From NCBI GenBank assembly GCA_900539195.1, contig UQBC01000032.1:1-28109 (forward strand): a stretch of DNA of 28,109 nt. Direction: 5' to 3'. Shown one piece after another: positions 8,008-15,711 of the stretch. This DNA is from an uncultured Oscillospiraceae bacterium (GTDB lineage: Bacteria > Bacillota > Clostridia > Oscillospirales > Ruminococcaceae). Every line of letters begins with the position of its first letter. The stretch's first letter is position 1. The notes under the pieces are model-generated. The model searched no databases and was not told the DNA's origin. It saw nothing but the letters and a program-made list of their open reading frames with translations. The position numbers were made by a program, and so were the translations under genes.

Positions 8008-9267
8008 TCAGATGACAAACTCCTCATACTCATACTTATGCAACTTGTCCACAAGAGCGGTTACGGCGATGCCGTTTTCAAGGTATTCCTCGCTCAGCAC
8101 CTTTCCGTGTGAGTGGAGAGTCGCCGCAAGTCCCGACTTGTCATACGGTATCAGCATTTCCATACGGCTTACCTTGTCGGTAAGGTTATCCGATATGGCT
8201 TTCAGCAGTTCTTCAAATCCCGTGCCGTTCTTTGCGGAAATCATTACGGTATTTTCTGCCGGCGGCAGTTCATAATCAAGCTTGTCGCATTTATTGAGAA
8301 CGGTTATTACCGGTATTTCGCCGCATCCAAGCTCCGATAGCAGAGAAAGCGTTGTTTCGGCTTTCTCCTTGGCTTCGGGGTCGGATACATCACAGACGTG
8401 CAGGATAATATCCGCACTTGCCGCTTCTTCAAGTGTTGACTTGAACGCTTCTACAAGGTGGTGAGGAAGTCGTCTTATAAGTCCTACCGTATCTACAAGT
8501 GTAAGACTTCTTCCGTCGGGCAGTTCTATTGCCCTTGATGTAAGATCCAGCGTTGCGAACAGCTTATCCTCTGCAAGAACGCCTGCACCTGTAAGGGAAT
8601 TGAGCAATGTCGATTTTCCGGCATTCGTATATCCTACGATAGCGCCCACGCATACGCTGTCTTTCTTACGACGGCGGCGTGACAGATCACGGCGTTTTTC
8701 AAGCTCTTTAAGCTCATCGCTGAGTTTTTCTATTCTGCGTCTTATGTGACGGCGATCGGTTTCAAGCTGTGTTTCACCCGGACCTCTCGTTCCTATACCG
8801 CCGCCAAGACGTGACAATGACGTACCTATTCCCATAAGGCGCGGCAGACGGTATTTAAGCTGAGCCAGCTCAACCTGAAGCTTTCCCTCGTTTGTCACTG
8901 CTCTGCCGGCGAATATGTCAAGGATAAGCATTGTGCGGTCGATAACACGCACCGAGGTTATATCCTCGATATTGCGTATCTGGCTTGAGCTTAGCTCCAT
9001 ATCAAATATAATAAGCTGTGCGTCAAGATCCTTTGCGGCGGCACTGAGTTCTTCAATCTTGCCCTCGCCCAGAATTGTCGCACTTTCGATAGCAGGACGT
9101 TTCTGAATAATACGGCACACTGTCACCGCACCTGCGGTTTCAGCCAGTTCTTCAAGCTCGTCCATAGATATTTCCGCATCATATTCGCCGGTATCTACTC
9201 CTGCGAGTATGGCACGGGTCGATTCGTTTTCCTTTAAAATCGGATTGTTTACGGTTGATTCGTTCAT
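8008..9267 (-). CDS. hflX: Ribosome-associated GTPase HflX
   Basis: HflX is a translational GTPase-type protein that binds the 50S subunit and, in bacteria studied, splits stalled or hibernating 70S ribosomes under stress. The N-terminal HflX domain (about 1-190) ends with the hallmark GTRGPGETQLETDRR and an Arg/Lys-rich coiled coil. The G domain follows, with the P-loop GYTNAGKST at about 209-218, the switch II motif DTVGL near 258 and NKCD near 322. The chosen ATG at 9265-9267 is preceded by GGAAAGGAA. A further 38 codons are open upstream but have no ribosome site and overlap the nadB start, so 419 residues is the likely length. It is divergent from nadB with a 76-bp gap. Confidence 0.96.
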   Translation of the reverse strand: MNESTVNNPILKENESTRAILAGVDTGEYDAEISMDELEELAETAGAVTVCRIIQKRPAIESATILGEGKIEELSAAAKDLDAQLIIFDMELSSSQIRNIEDITSVRVIDRTMLILDIFAGRAVTNEGKLQVELAQLKYRLPRLMGIGTSLSRLGGGIGTRGPGETQLETDRRHIRRRIEKLSDELKELEKRRDLSRRRRKKDSVCVGAIVGYTNAGKSTLLNSLTGAGVLAEDKLFATLDLTSRAIELPDGRSLTLVDTVGLIRRLPHHLVEAFKSTLEEAASADIILHVCDVSDPEAKEKAETTLSLLSELGCGEIPVITVLNKCDKLDYELPPAENTVMISAKNGTGFEELLKAISDNLTDKVSRMEMLIPYDKSGLAATLHSHGKVLSEEYLENGIAVTALVDKLHKYEYEEFVI

Positions 9268-9313
9268 AATGTTCCTTTCCGGTTTATAAATAATCAATAA
9301 TAAAGTAAATTTA

Positions 9314-9327
9314 TGCGGTAATCCGCA
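9314..9327. promoter_or_regulatory. Palindrome between hflX and nadB
   Basis: TGCGG-TAAT-CCGCA is a perfect inverted repeat immediately before the nadB Shine-Dalgarno (AAAGGTGG, 9328-9335). It could be an operator for a niacin or NAD regulator, or an mRNA hairpin gating nadB translation. The sequence alone does not decide. Confidence 0.4.
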
Positions 9328-9343
9328 AAAGGTGGTAATCTTT

Positions 9344-10825
9344 ATGAAGTTCAAAGAATACGACGTAATAATTGTCGGCACAGGCGTTTCAGGTCTTTAT
9401 GCCGCACTCAACCTTGACAGCAGTATGCAGATACTTATGCTCTCAAAGCGTGAGCTGACGCTGTGCAACTCGGCTCTCGCACAGGGCGGCGTCGCTGCTG
9501 TAATGGACACGTCAAACGACAACTACGAGCTGCATATCAAGGATACTCTTATAGCCGGCGGCTACAAGAACAATATCGACAATGTACGCATACTTGTCGA
9601 GCAGGGTCCGAAGGACGTTAAGAATCTGCTCAATTACGGAGTTGACTTTGACAGAAAGCAGGACGGCTCAATTGACCTTACCCTTGAGGGCGGTCACTGC
9701 CGTCACAGAATCGCTCACCACAAGGACAGCACCGGCTTTGAGATAGTTACTTCGCTTATCGAGGGCGTAAAGAAGCTGTCCAATGTCACAATTCTTGAAA
9801 ACACTCACCTGCTCGGTCTTACCAAGCGAGGCGACGATTTTCTGTTTGATGTGCTTCACGAAGGAAAGCACAGTTATTATACCACAAAGAACACCATACT
9901 TGCAACAGGCGGTATAGGCAGAGTTTACGATTATACCACAAACTCTGCGATAGCAACGGGCGATGGCATACAGTTTGCTTATAATATGGGGGCTGATATT
10001 CAGCATTTAAGCTATGTGCAGTTCCATCCCACAGCCTTTGCCGACCACGAAAACCGTGAGTGCTTCCTTGTATCCGAGGCGGTACGAGGCGAGGGCGCAT
10101 ATCTGCTCAACTGCAACAAGGAACGTTTCATGCACAAGTATGAGCCTGAACGTAAGGAGCTTGCTCCCCGTGACGTAGTTTCAAAGGATATGATGAAAGA
10201 GCAGAAGGAAACGGGCAGTGACAAATTCTATCTTGATATTTCGTACAAGGATCCCGAATTTATCAAAAACCGCTTCCCTATGATATATAACAAGGTTCTT
10301 GAAAAGGGCTACGATATGACCAAAGAGCCTATCCCGATATACCCCTGCCAGCACTATCTTATGGGCGGTATCGGCGTAAACGGACACGGCGCTACGAATG
10401 TAAAAGGCTTATATGCCGCAGGAGAATGTGCGCATACCGGCGTCCACGGCATCAACCGCCTTGCAAGCAATTCTCTGCTTGAAGCGCTGGTATTCAGCCG
10501 TCTTATCGCAGAGGACATAAACAAGAACAATACCCACAGAGAGCTTGGAACGCTCGAGGCTGATTATCCCTCGCCCGACGGCAAGCCGCTCCCTAAGGGA
10601 ATACGCACCGAGATAAGACACATAATGCAACGTTCTTATTTCGTTGTTCCCGACTACGTTGAGGCGGCAAAGGATATAAAGCGTGTAACAGAACTGAAGA
10701 ATCTGCTCGATAACGGCGGTTTCGAGGTAACTCCTGACTATATTGAAGCAAAATCACTGACGACAGTTGCTTACATAATCCTCAGCGAGGTAGTTGCAGA
10801 GGGAAAGGAAAAGGGCATTATATAA
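9344..10825 (+). CDS. nadB: L-aspartate oxidase
   Basis: This FAD enzyme oxidises L-aspartate to iminoaspartate, the first step of de novo NAD synthesis; quinolinate synthase NadA then takes the product. The protein has 493 residues. The FAD-binding motif DVIIVGTGVSGLYAAL is at about 8-23, followed by the succinate-dehydrogenase/fumarate-reductase-type flavoprotein signatures ALAQGG, the His/Arg-rich EGGHCRHRI, VQFHPTAF, EAVRGEGAYLLN and GVHGINRLASNSLLEA (about 366-381). It starts at ATG 9344, eight bases after AAAGGTGG; the in-frame GTG at 9332 overlaps that site and is rejected. Its stop overlaps the nadC ATG by one base, indicating tight coupling. nadA is not in the window, although it usually accompanies nadB and nadC. 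Confidence 0.95.
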   Translation: MKFKEYDVIIVGTGVSGLYAALNLDSSMQILMLSKRELTLCNSALAQGGVAAVMDTSNDNYELHIKDTLIAGGYKNNIDNVRILVEQGPKDVKNLLNYGVDFDRKQDGSIDLTLEGGHCRHRIAHHKDSTGFEIVTSLIEGVKKLSNVTILENTHLLGLTKRGDDFLFDVLHEGKHSYYTTKNTILATGGIGRVYDYTTNSAIATGDGIQFAYNMGADIQHLSYVQFHPTAFADHENRECFLVSEAVRGEGAYLLNCNKERFMHKYEPERKELAPRDVVSKDMMKEQKETGSDKFYLDISYKDPEFIKNRFPMIYNKVLEKGYDMTKEPIPIYPCQHYLMGGIGVNGHGATNVKGLYAAGECAHTGVHGINRLASNSLLEALVFSRLIAEDINKNNTHRELGTLEADYPSPDGKPLPKGIRTEIRHIMQRSYFVVPDYVEAAKDIKRVTELKNLLDNGGFEVTPDYIEAKSLTTVAYIILSEVVAEGKEKGII

Positions 10826-11670
10826 TGAAATTATTACAGTTTTACGTTGACGATCTGATAAAAAGAGCGATAACAGAGGATATAAACTACATAGACAGCA
10901 CCACCGACCTGCTCATTGACGAGGACGATATATCCGAGGCATATTTTGTATCTAAGGCTGACGGCGTTCTTGCGGGAATTGATGTTGCGATGCGTGTTTT
11001 CACATTACTTGACGACACTATCGAGATGAATATTCATTTCAAGGACGGCGACGCTATAAAGAAGGGCGATGTTATCGCTGAGTTCAAGGGTCACACCTGC
11101 GCTATGCTGAAGGCGGAGCGTACAGCGCTCAATCTTTTACAGCATATGAGCGGTATTGCAAGCTACACAAACAAGTGCGTAAAGGCAGTCGAGGGTACTG
11201 ACGCTTCTATTGCAGATACGAGAAAAACGCTCCCCGGCTTACGTCCTTTACAGAAATACTCCGTAGTGGCAGGCGGCGGAAGAAACCACCGCTACAATCT
11301 TACGGACGCCGCAATGCTTAAGGACAACCACATTGACGCATACGGCGGTATAACACAGGCTGTTACCGCTCTGCGTAAAAAGGCGGGACATATGCTTCAG
11401 ATTGAGGTCGAGGTGCGTAACTTTGACGAGCTGAATGAGGCGCTTGCGGTAAAGGCAGACGTTATTATGCTTGATAATATGAGCTGTGAGGATATGAAGA
11501 AAGCGGTAGAGATAACCGCAGGCAGAGCAAAGCTGGAAGCCAGCGGAAACGTAACGCTCGACAATATCCGTGACGTTGCGCTGACGGGCGTTGATATAAT
11601 CAGCCTCGGTGCACTTACTCACAGCGTGACAGCTTTTGATATTTCGATGAAGTGGAAGAAGAAGGCATGA
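10825..11670 (+). CDS. nadC: Nicotinate-nucleotide pyrophosphorylase (carboxylating)
   Basis: NadC (quinolinate phosphoribosyltransferase) converts quinolinate and PRPP to nicotinate mononucleotide, CO2 and pyrophosphate in the cytoplasm. The 281-residue length is normal. Family motifs are seen in order: ERTALNLLQHMSGIA, then ADTRKTLPGLRPLQKYSV with the substrate-binding Arg/Lys, GGGRNHRYNLTDAAMLKDNH, EVEVRNFDE, DVIMLDNM, and the phosphate-binding ASGNVTLDNI with SLGALTHS. Translation is coupled at both ends: the ATG overlaps the nadB stop (TAATG), and its TGA overlaps the next ATG (ATGA at 11667-11670). The pyrophosphate released here fits the pyrophosphatase-like gene two places downstream, though that link is inferred. 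Confidence 0.96.
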   Translation: MKLLQFYVDDLIKRAITEDINYIDSTTDLLIDEDDISEAYFVSKADGVLAGIDVAMRVFTLLDDTIEMNIHFKDGDAIKKGDVIAEFKGHTCAMLKAERTALNLLQHMSGIASYTNKCVKAVEGTDASIADTRKTLPGLRPLQKYSVVAGGGRNHRYNLTDAAMLKDNHIDAYGGITQAVTALRKKAGHMLQIEVEVRNFDELNEALAVKADVIMLDNMSCEDMKKAVEITAGRAKLEASGNVTLDNIRDVALTGVDIISLGALTHSVTAFDISMKWKKKA

Positions 11671-11837
11671 CCAACTGTGATTGTTGCGTAAACTATGTTT
11701 ATGATGATGAGTACGACTGCTACACCTGCCTTGTAAATCTTGACGAGGACGAAATGCGCCGTTTTATAACGGGCGACAACTACAACTGCCCGTATTTCAG
11801 AAACGATGATGAATACGAGCTTGCAAGAAAGCAGTAA
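11667..11837 (+). CDS. Small Cys-rich protein, DUF6472-like
   Basis: This 56-residue acidic protein begins MTNCDCCVNYVYDDEYDC and ends CPYFRNDDEYELARKQ. Five cysteines (CxxCC, then C, C and a CPYF near the end) suggest a single small metal site. The pattern matches my recollection of DUF6472, a family of short clostridial proteins with no known role. I choose ATG 11667, overlapping the nadC stop as ATGA, over the in-frame ATG at 11652 buried in nadC; the purine stretch AGAAGAAGG before it serves as ribosome site. Its place in the NAD operon is the only functional hint. Confidence 0.75.
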   Translation: MTNCDCCVNYVYDDEYDCYTCLVNLDEDEMRRFITGDNYNCPYFRNDDEYELARKQ

Positions 11838-11854
11838 CGCTGAAAGGAAAAGCT

Positions 11855-12631
11855 ATGACAAAGATACCGAGAGGTGACAAATCATATATCGGAAAGACTG
11901 TCACTGTGACGGTTGACCGACCGATAGGCACGCATCACCCAAAGCACCCGGAGATAGTATATCCGATAAACTACGGCTATGTCGAGGGGCTACTCGGCGG
12001 TGACGGCGAGGAACAGGACGTATATATTCTCGGTGTTGATAAGCCGGTTGACAAGGCAGAGTGCGTTATCATCGCAACTGTTATGCGTACAGACGATAAC
12101 GAGGACAAGTGGGTAGGAGTACCGTCTGAGCTTGTCGGCTCTGAGCTTTGCTGTGAGTGCAATATAGTAAATGCCGTTCATTTTCAGGAGCAGTTCCATA
12201 CCTCCGAGATATTCGCCTTATATGAAAAGACCTGCGGTGCGGTAATGTACACAGGGGACGGCGATGACCGCAGATATTTTCTTATCAAGAACAACAGCGG
12301 TCATATCGGCTTTCCGAAGGGTCATATCGAGTACGGCGAAAGTGAGCGTGAGACCGCTCTGCGTGAGGTTTTTGAGGAATGCGGACTTAAAGCGGAATTA
12401 GATGAAAATTTCCGTGCGGAGTACACATTCCATACGCTTGACAATACTGAAAAGACAAGCGTATTCTTTGCAGGAAGGTTTGACAGGAATGCCGCCGTGA
12501 AGATTCAACAGGAAGAGGTAATAGGCGACTGGCTGTTAAGCTACGGGGAGGCTATGAACAAGCTGAACTGGGAGCAGGATAAGGGCATACTTAAAGCCTG
12601 CGAGGAGTATCTCTGCCGGAAGAGTAAGTAA
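11855..12631 (+). CDS. Pyrophosphatase-like / Nudix hydrolase fusion
   Basis: This 258-residue protein has two parts. Residues 1-118 resemble a shortened soluble class A inorganic pyrophosphatase: YPINYGYVEG, then GDGEEQDVYILG, then DDNEDKWVGVP. They align with the classic YPxNYGFI, DGDPLDVLVL and EDAKxxAVP blocks. Of the metal-binding acids, the first and third Asp of DGDPxDV and the later Asp before Lys are kept, while the middle Asp is Glu. Residues 125-258 form a Nudix domain with a complete box, GHIEYGESERETALREVFEECGL split as Gx5Ex7REVxEExGL, so that half should be active on a nucleoside diphosphate derivative, perhaps a dinucleoside polyphosphate. AAAGGAAAAG precedes the ATG. It ends the nad operon, and could deal with pyrophosphate or NAD-type by-products; that is inference. 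Confidence 0.85.
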   Translation: MTKIPRGDKSYIGKTVTVTVDRPIGTHHPKHPEIVYPINYGYVEGLLGGDGEEQDVYILGVDKPVDKAECVIIATVMRTDDNEDKWVGVPSELVGSELCCECNIVNAVHFQEQFHTSEIFALYEKTCGAVMYTGDGDDRRYFLIKNNSGHIGFPKGHIEYGESERETALREVFEECGLKAELDENFRAEYTFHTLDNTEKTSVFFAGRFDRNAAVKIQQEEVIGDWLLSYGEAMNKLNWEQDKGILKACEEYLCRKSK

Positions 12632-12656
12632 GTGTTTTTAAATACGGATATAGAAT

Positions 12657-12701
12657 AACCGCAGTATCAGAAGGGTTCTGTTACTGCGGTTTATTGTTTT
12701 T
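12657..12701 (+). terminator. Terminator of the nad operon
   Basis: AACCGCAGTA (12657-12666) pairs with TACTGCGGTT (12682-12691), with the inner stem CAGAA/TTCTG, and is followed by a T-rich tail. It lies between the converging Nudix and nspC genes. Confidence 0.9.
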
Positions 12702-12729
12702 GGCTTTTTATGTTGTACTGAATATGAAA

Positions 12730-13908
12730 TCAGAGCCTGCACCTGAAATCGTTGTACGAAAACTCTCTGATTTTCCGCATACCGAGCGAGGTATTATAAT
12801 ATATTGACGGCAGAGCCATACCGTTGAACGTGTTGTTCTTTACCATTGAGTATATCGACATATCGCACAGCACAAGGCGGTCGCCCGGTTTCAGCGGTTT
12901 GTCGAAAGAATAATCGCCGATAACATCGCCTGCAAGGCAGGTGTTACCGCCAAGCCGCACAGTGACAGCCCTTTCGCCCTTTTCGCCTGCAATGTTGCCG
13001 TTTGGCTGAATGATAACTGGACGGTACGGCATTTCAAGCACATCGGGCATATGACAGGCAGCTGAAGCGTCAAGTATCGCTATATCGTCCTCGCCGTTTA
13101 TTTTTCCGTCTATCACGTCAAGTACCGTTGTCACAAGAAATCCTGCATTCAGAGCGACAGCCTCGCCCGGCTCAAGATACACCTCAAGTCCGTATTCATT
13201 CTTGAAATGGTTTATCACCTCAACAAGCGTGTCAATATCGTAGTCGTCCCTTGTTATATGGTGTCCGCCGCCGAAATTTATAACGCTCATCTTATCAAGA
13301 TACTTGCCGAACTGCACCTCGACCTCCTTTGCGGTACGCTTTAAGTCGTCGCTGTTCTGCTCGCAGAGGGTGTGAAAATGAAGTCCGTCTATTTCGTCAA
13401 GGATCTCCTCGCCGTAACGCTTTATGTCCTCTTCAAACGAAGCAAGCGTCTGTCCGAGTCTTGATCCCGGGGCGCACGGGTCGTATATCTCGTGTCCCTC
13501 CTGCGTGGAAAATCTTGGATTTACACGGATAAGGCAGTGCTTGTCCTTTACTGCGTCACGGTGCAGGGCAAACTGCCTTATTGAATTGAACACAAAATAT
13601 TCTGCGTACTTTGTAAGCTCGTTTATCTCGCTGTCTGTATAGGCAGGAGAGAAAACGTGCGTTTCGTTGCCGAAATATTCATATCCGAGCCGAGCCTCGT
13701 AAAGTCCGCTTGCAGTAGTGCCGCTGAGATAGCCGCTTATCAGAGGGTAGGTGCTGTACATCGAAAACGCTTTCTGCGCCAGAAGTATCTTACAGCCTGT
13801 CATATCCTGTACGCTTTTCAGTATCTCGCAGTTGCGCCTGAGATAGCATTCTTCTGTGACATAGCACGGGGTATCTACCTTGTTTATATCAAAAGTCGGT
13901 GTGTTCAT
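12730..13908 (-). CDS. nspC: Carboxynorspermidine decarboxylase
   Basis: NspC is a PLP-dependent fold III decarboxylase that makes norspermidine or spermidine from the carboxy precursors, in the carboxynorspermidine/carboxyspermidine route of polyamine synthesis. The 392-residue protein opens with VDTPCYV, has the PLP Lys46 in LAQKAFSMYSTYP, the phosphate-binding NFGGGHH, and EPGEAVALNAG. It also carries the C-terminal CDMSIYSMVKNNTFNG, which fits the Cys-Asp element of this decarboxylase family. The expected partner, carboxynorspermidine dehydrogenase (Lys1-like), is absent from the window. Its ATG overlaps the stop of the acetyltransferase gene (ATGA at 13905-13908), so the two are translated from one message. 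Confidence 0.93.
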   Translation of the reverse strand: MNTPTFDINKVDTPCYVTEECYLRRNCEILKSVQDMTGCKILLAQKAFSMYSTYPLISGYLSGTTASGLYEARLGYEYFGNETHVFSPAYTDSEINELTKYAEYFVFNSIRQFALHRDAVKDKHCLIRVNPRFSTQEGHEIYDPCAPGSRLGQTLASFEEDIKRYGEEILDEIDGLHFHTLCEQNSDDLKRTAKEVEVQFGKYLDKMSVINFGGGHHITRDDYDIDTLVEVINHFKNEYGLEVYLEPGEAVALNAGFLVTTVLDVIDGKINGEDDIAILDASAACHMPDVLEMPYRPVIIQPNGNIAGEKGERAVTVRLGGNTCLAGDVIGDYSFDKPLKPGDRLVLCDMSIYSMVKNNTFNGMALPSIYYNTSLGMRKIREFSYNDFRCRL

Positions 13909-14546
13909 ATTTTGCTCCAGTCTGTTGTGTCGGGTATCAGGTAATCGTCAACGTCAAAGCGACGCTTTTTGAAGTAATAATGCTTGTCCTCGTCCGTTAT
14001 TTCGCGGATAACCCTTGCGGGATTTCCTGCGGCTATGCAGTTGTCGGGAATATCCTTTGTCACAACGCTCCCGGCACCGATAACAACGCCGTTTCCGACC
14101 TTTACTCCCGGTGTGATTACAACGTTTCCGCCTATCCATACGTTATCGCCTATCGTTATATCTATGCCGTATTCATAGCCTGTGTTACGGGGAATATAAT
14201 GTACGGGATGACCTGCGGTGTAGATGGCTACATTTGGGGCAAGCATAACATTATTGCCGATTTTAACCTTGCCGACATCAAGTATTACCAGATTATAGTT
14301 TGCAAAGAAGTTATCGCCGACCTCAATATTATTGCCGTAATCGCAGTGGAACGGCTGTTCTATATGAATGGTGTCACCCGTCTTACCGAGAAGCAAACGG
14401 AGGATTTTATCCATTTTTCCTCGGTCATCGGGGTGGCAGTTGTTGAATTCGTATATCTTACGCTTACACTCGGCACGTTCTTCACTCAGCCCGTCAAGCC
14501 ATGCCTTATAGGGAAGATTTGCGTGCATGCGCTGTTTCATATCCAT
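13905..14546 (-). CDS. Maltose/galactoside-type hexapeptide O-acetyltransferase
   Basis: This 213-residue protein belongs to the left-handed beta-helix acetyltransferases (LacA/Maa/NodL group), which move acetyl from acetyl-CoA to a sugar hydroxyl as trimers. An N-terminal Mac domain (about 5-60: LPYKAWLDGLSEERAECKRK) is followed by hexapeptide repeats such as VKIGNNVMLAPNV and ITIGDNVWIGGNV. The catalytic His lies in YTAGHPVHY. The C-terminal AGNPARVIREIT is typical. GGAG precedes the ATG at 14546 in the order GGAGAAACAAT; a second in-frame ATG two codons on is possible. It is the first gene of an operon with nspC. The substrate is unknown, and given that link a polyamine or amine acceptor cannot be ruled out. 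Confidence 0.92.
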   Translation of the reverse strand: MDMKQRMHANLPYKAWLDGLSEERAECKRKIYEFNNCHPDDRGKMDKILRLLLGKTGDTIHIEQPFHCDYGNNIEVGDNFFANYNLVILDVGKVKIGNNVMLAPNVAIYTAGHPVHYIPRNTGYEYGIDITIGDNVWIGGNVVITPGVKVGNGVVIGAGSVVTKDIPDNCIAAGNPARVIREITDEDKHYYFKKRRFDVDDYLIPDTTDWSKI

Positions 14547-14587
14547 ATTGTTTCTCCTTCAATAAGTAAAACTTAGTCTGCAACCGT

Positions 14588-14616
14588 ATTTTATCACAAC
14601 GCAAAGGAAAATGCAA
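14588..14616 (-). promoter_or_regulatory. Promoter of the acetyltransferase-nspC operon
   Basis: On the minus strand, TTGCAT (14616-14611) and TAAAAT (14593-14588) are exactly 17 bp apart. The promoter sits immediately after the radical SAM gene (stop at 14634), so the operon can be transcribed on its own or by read-through. Confidence 0.8.
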
Positions 14617-14633
14617 TATAAAGCCGGAATGAA

Positions 14634-15596
14634 TTAAAGCTGTCCGCTGTCGCACTTTATTCCTTGATAAGTATCCCTCAGCTTCATCTGCTTATCAATG
14701 CCGCCAAGTACCGCAATCTTGTCGGCGCTCCAGAGGGGCGCAACCAGACAGCGTTTGTCGGCATCGCCTGTGATACGCTCTATTACTATATCTGCGGGTA
14801 GATACTCAAGCTGTGAGATTACTATATCTATGTACTCGTCACGGGTAAGCGGTGAGTAATTGCCGGAAAGGTAAATCTGTTCAAGGGCGGTGTTGCGGTT
14901 TACATGGAGAAGGTGTATCTTCACGGCGGCAGGGTGCAGACGGGCGACCTCCTTTGCGGTTTCGAGCATATCGGCTTTTGTTTCGCCCGGTAAGCCGTCA
15001 ATCAGGTGCAGGCAGGTGCGTATGCCGGATTCTTGCAGTTTACGGTAGCCCTCAAAAAATTCGTCATAGCTGTAGCATCTGTTGATGATTTGTGCCGTTT
15101 TATCGTGTATTGTCTGTAAGCCGAGCTCTAAAGTGAGGTGGGTTTTGCTGTTTATGTCACAGAGCAGGGCGATAACATCATCGGGAAGGCAGTCAGCCCT
15201 TGTGCCGATTGAAATTCCGTGTACTCCGAAATCAAGCGCCGCCGTGTATGCCTCTTTAAGCGTTGCGACAGGTGCGTATGTGTTGGTGTTTGCCTGAAAG
15301 TAGGCTATAATGAGGCTGTCCGGGTGTTTCTTATATATACGCTCCTTTTCGGCGGCAAGCTGACGCTTTACGCTGTCGTAGATTTCGCCGTCCGATTTTT
15401 CGGTGAAGTAGCCGCTTCCGCCCATACAGTAGATACATCCGCCCGTGCCTTTTGTGCCGTCTTTATTCGGACAGGTGAAGCCTGCGTCAATGACCGCCTT
15501 GAACACTTTACCTGCGAATCCGGTTTTATTATAGTAGTTTAAAGTGTGATAACGCTTGTTGTCATCTGAATATCTGAAAGGGTTTTCGTTTTTCAT
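14634..15596 (-). CDS. Radical SAM protein, YhcC/YtqA (TIGR01212) family
   Basis: This 320-residue radical SAM enzyme is of the YhcC/YtqA type. The [4Fe-4S] cluster ligands are Cys42, Cys54 and Cys57 in the pattern CPNKDGTKGTGGCIYC, the spacing characteristic of this family (Cx11Cx2C). Family features follow: AYFQANTNTYAP, the LTLELGLQTIHDKT block, HLIDGLPGETKADM and VKIHLLHV. Family members are widespread but their substrate is not established; links to tRNA or other cofactor chemistry have been suggested. AAAGGAG lies directly before the ATG. It faces away from the zinc-ribbon gene with a 115-bp gap that holds that gene's promoter. Confidence 0.93.
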   Translation of the reverse strand: MKNENPFRYSDDNKRYHTLNYYNKTGFAGKVFKAVIDAGFTCPNKDGTKGTGGCIYCMGGSGYFTEKSDGEIYDSVKRQLAAEKERIYKKHPDSLIIAYFQANTNTYAPVATLKEAYTAALDFGVHGISIGTRADCLPDDVIALLCDINSKTHLTLELGLQTIHDKTAQIINRCYSYDEFFEGYRKLQESGIRTCLHLIDGLPGETKADMLETAKEVARLHPAAVKIHLLHVNRNTALEQIYLSGNYSPLTRDEYIDIVISQLEYLPADIVIERITGDADKRCLVAPLWSADKIAVLGGIDKQMKLRDTYQGIKCDSGQL

Positions 15597-15619
15597 AATT
15601 CTCCTTTACAATTCCGGTA

Positions 15620-15648
15620 TTGACTTTACTGTCGGTGGGGTGTATAAT
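15620..15648 (+). promoter_or_regulatory. Promoter of the zinc-ribbon gene
   Basis: TTGACT (15620-15625) and a perfect TATAAT (15643-15648) are spaced 17 bp apart, a strong housekeeping promoter. Confidence 0.88.
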
Positions 15649-15655
15649 AAACTTG

Positions 15656-15674
15656 TATCTGTATCAGACAGATA
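15656..15674. promoter_or_regulatory. Candidate operator, TATCTGT-N5-ACAGATA
   Basis: A 7-bp perfect inverted repeat with a 5-bp spacer covers the predicted transcription start just downstream of the TATAAT box. This is where a dimeric repressor would block initiation. No regulator gene is adjacent. Confidence 0.5.
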
Positions 15675-15711
15675 TAATACAGAGGTATAGACTAATCAGG
15701 AGGAAATAAAT

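Noticed and set aside
13899..14576. Long plus-strand open frame opposite the acetyltransferase
   Set aside because: It is a shadow: the minus-strand frame has clear hexapeptide repeats, a catalytic His, a ribosome site and a promoter; the plus-strand protein has no family features and no ribosome site.
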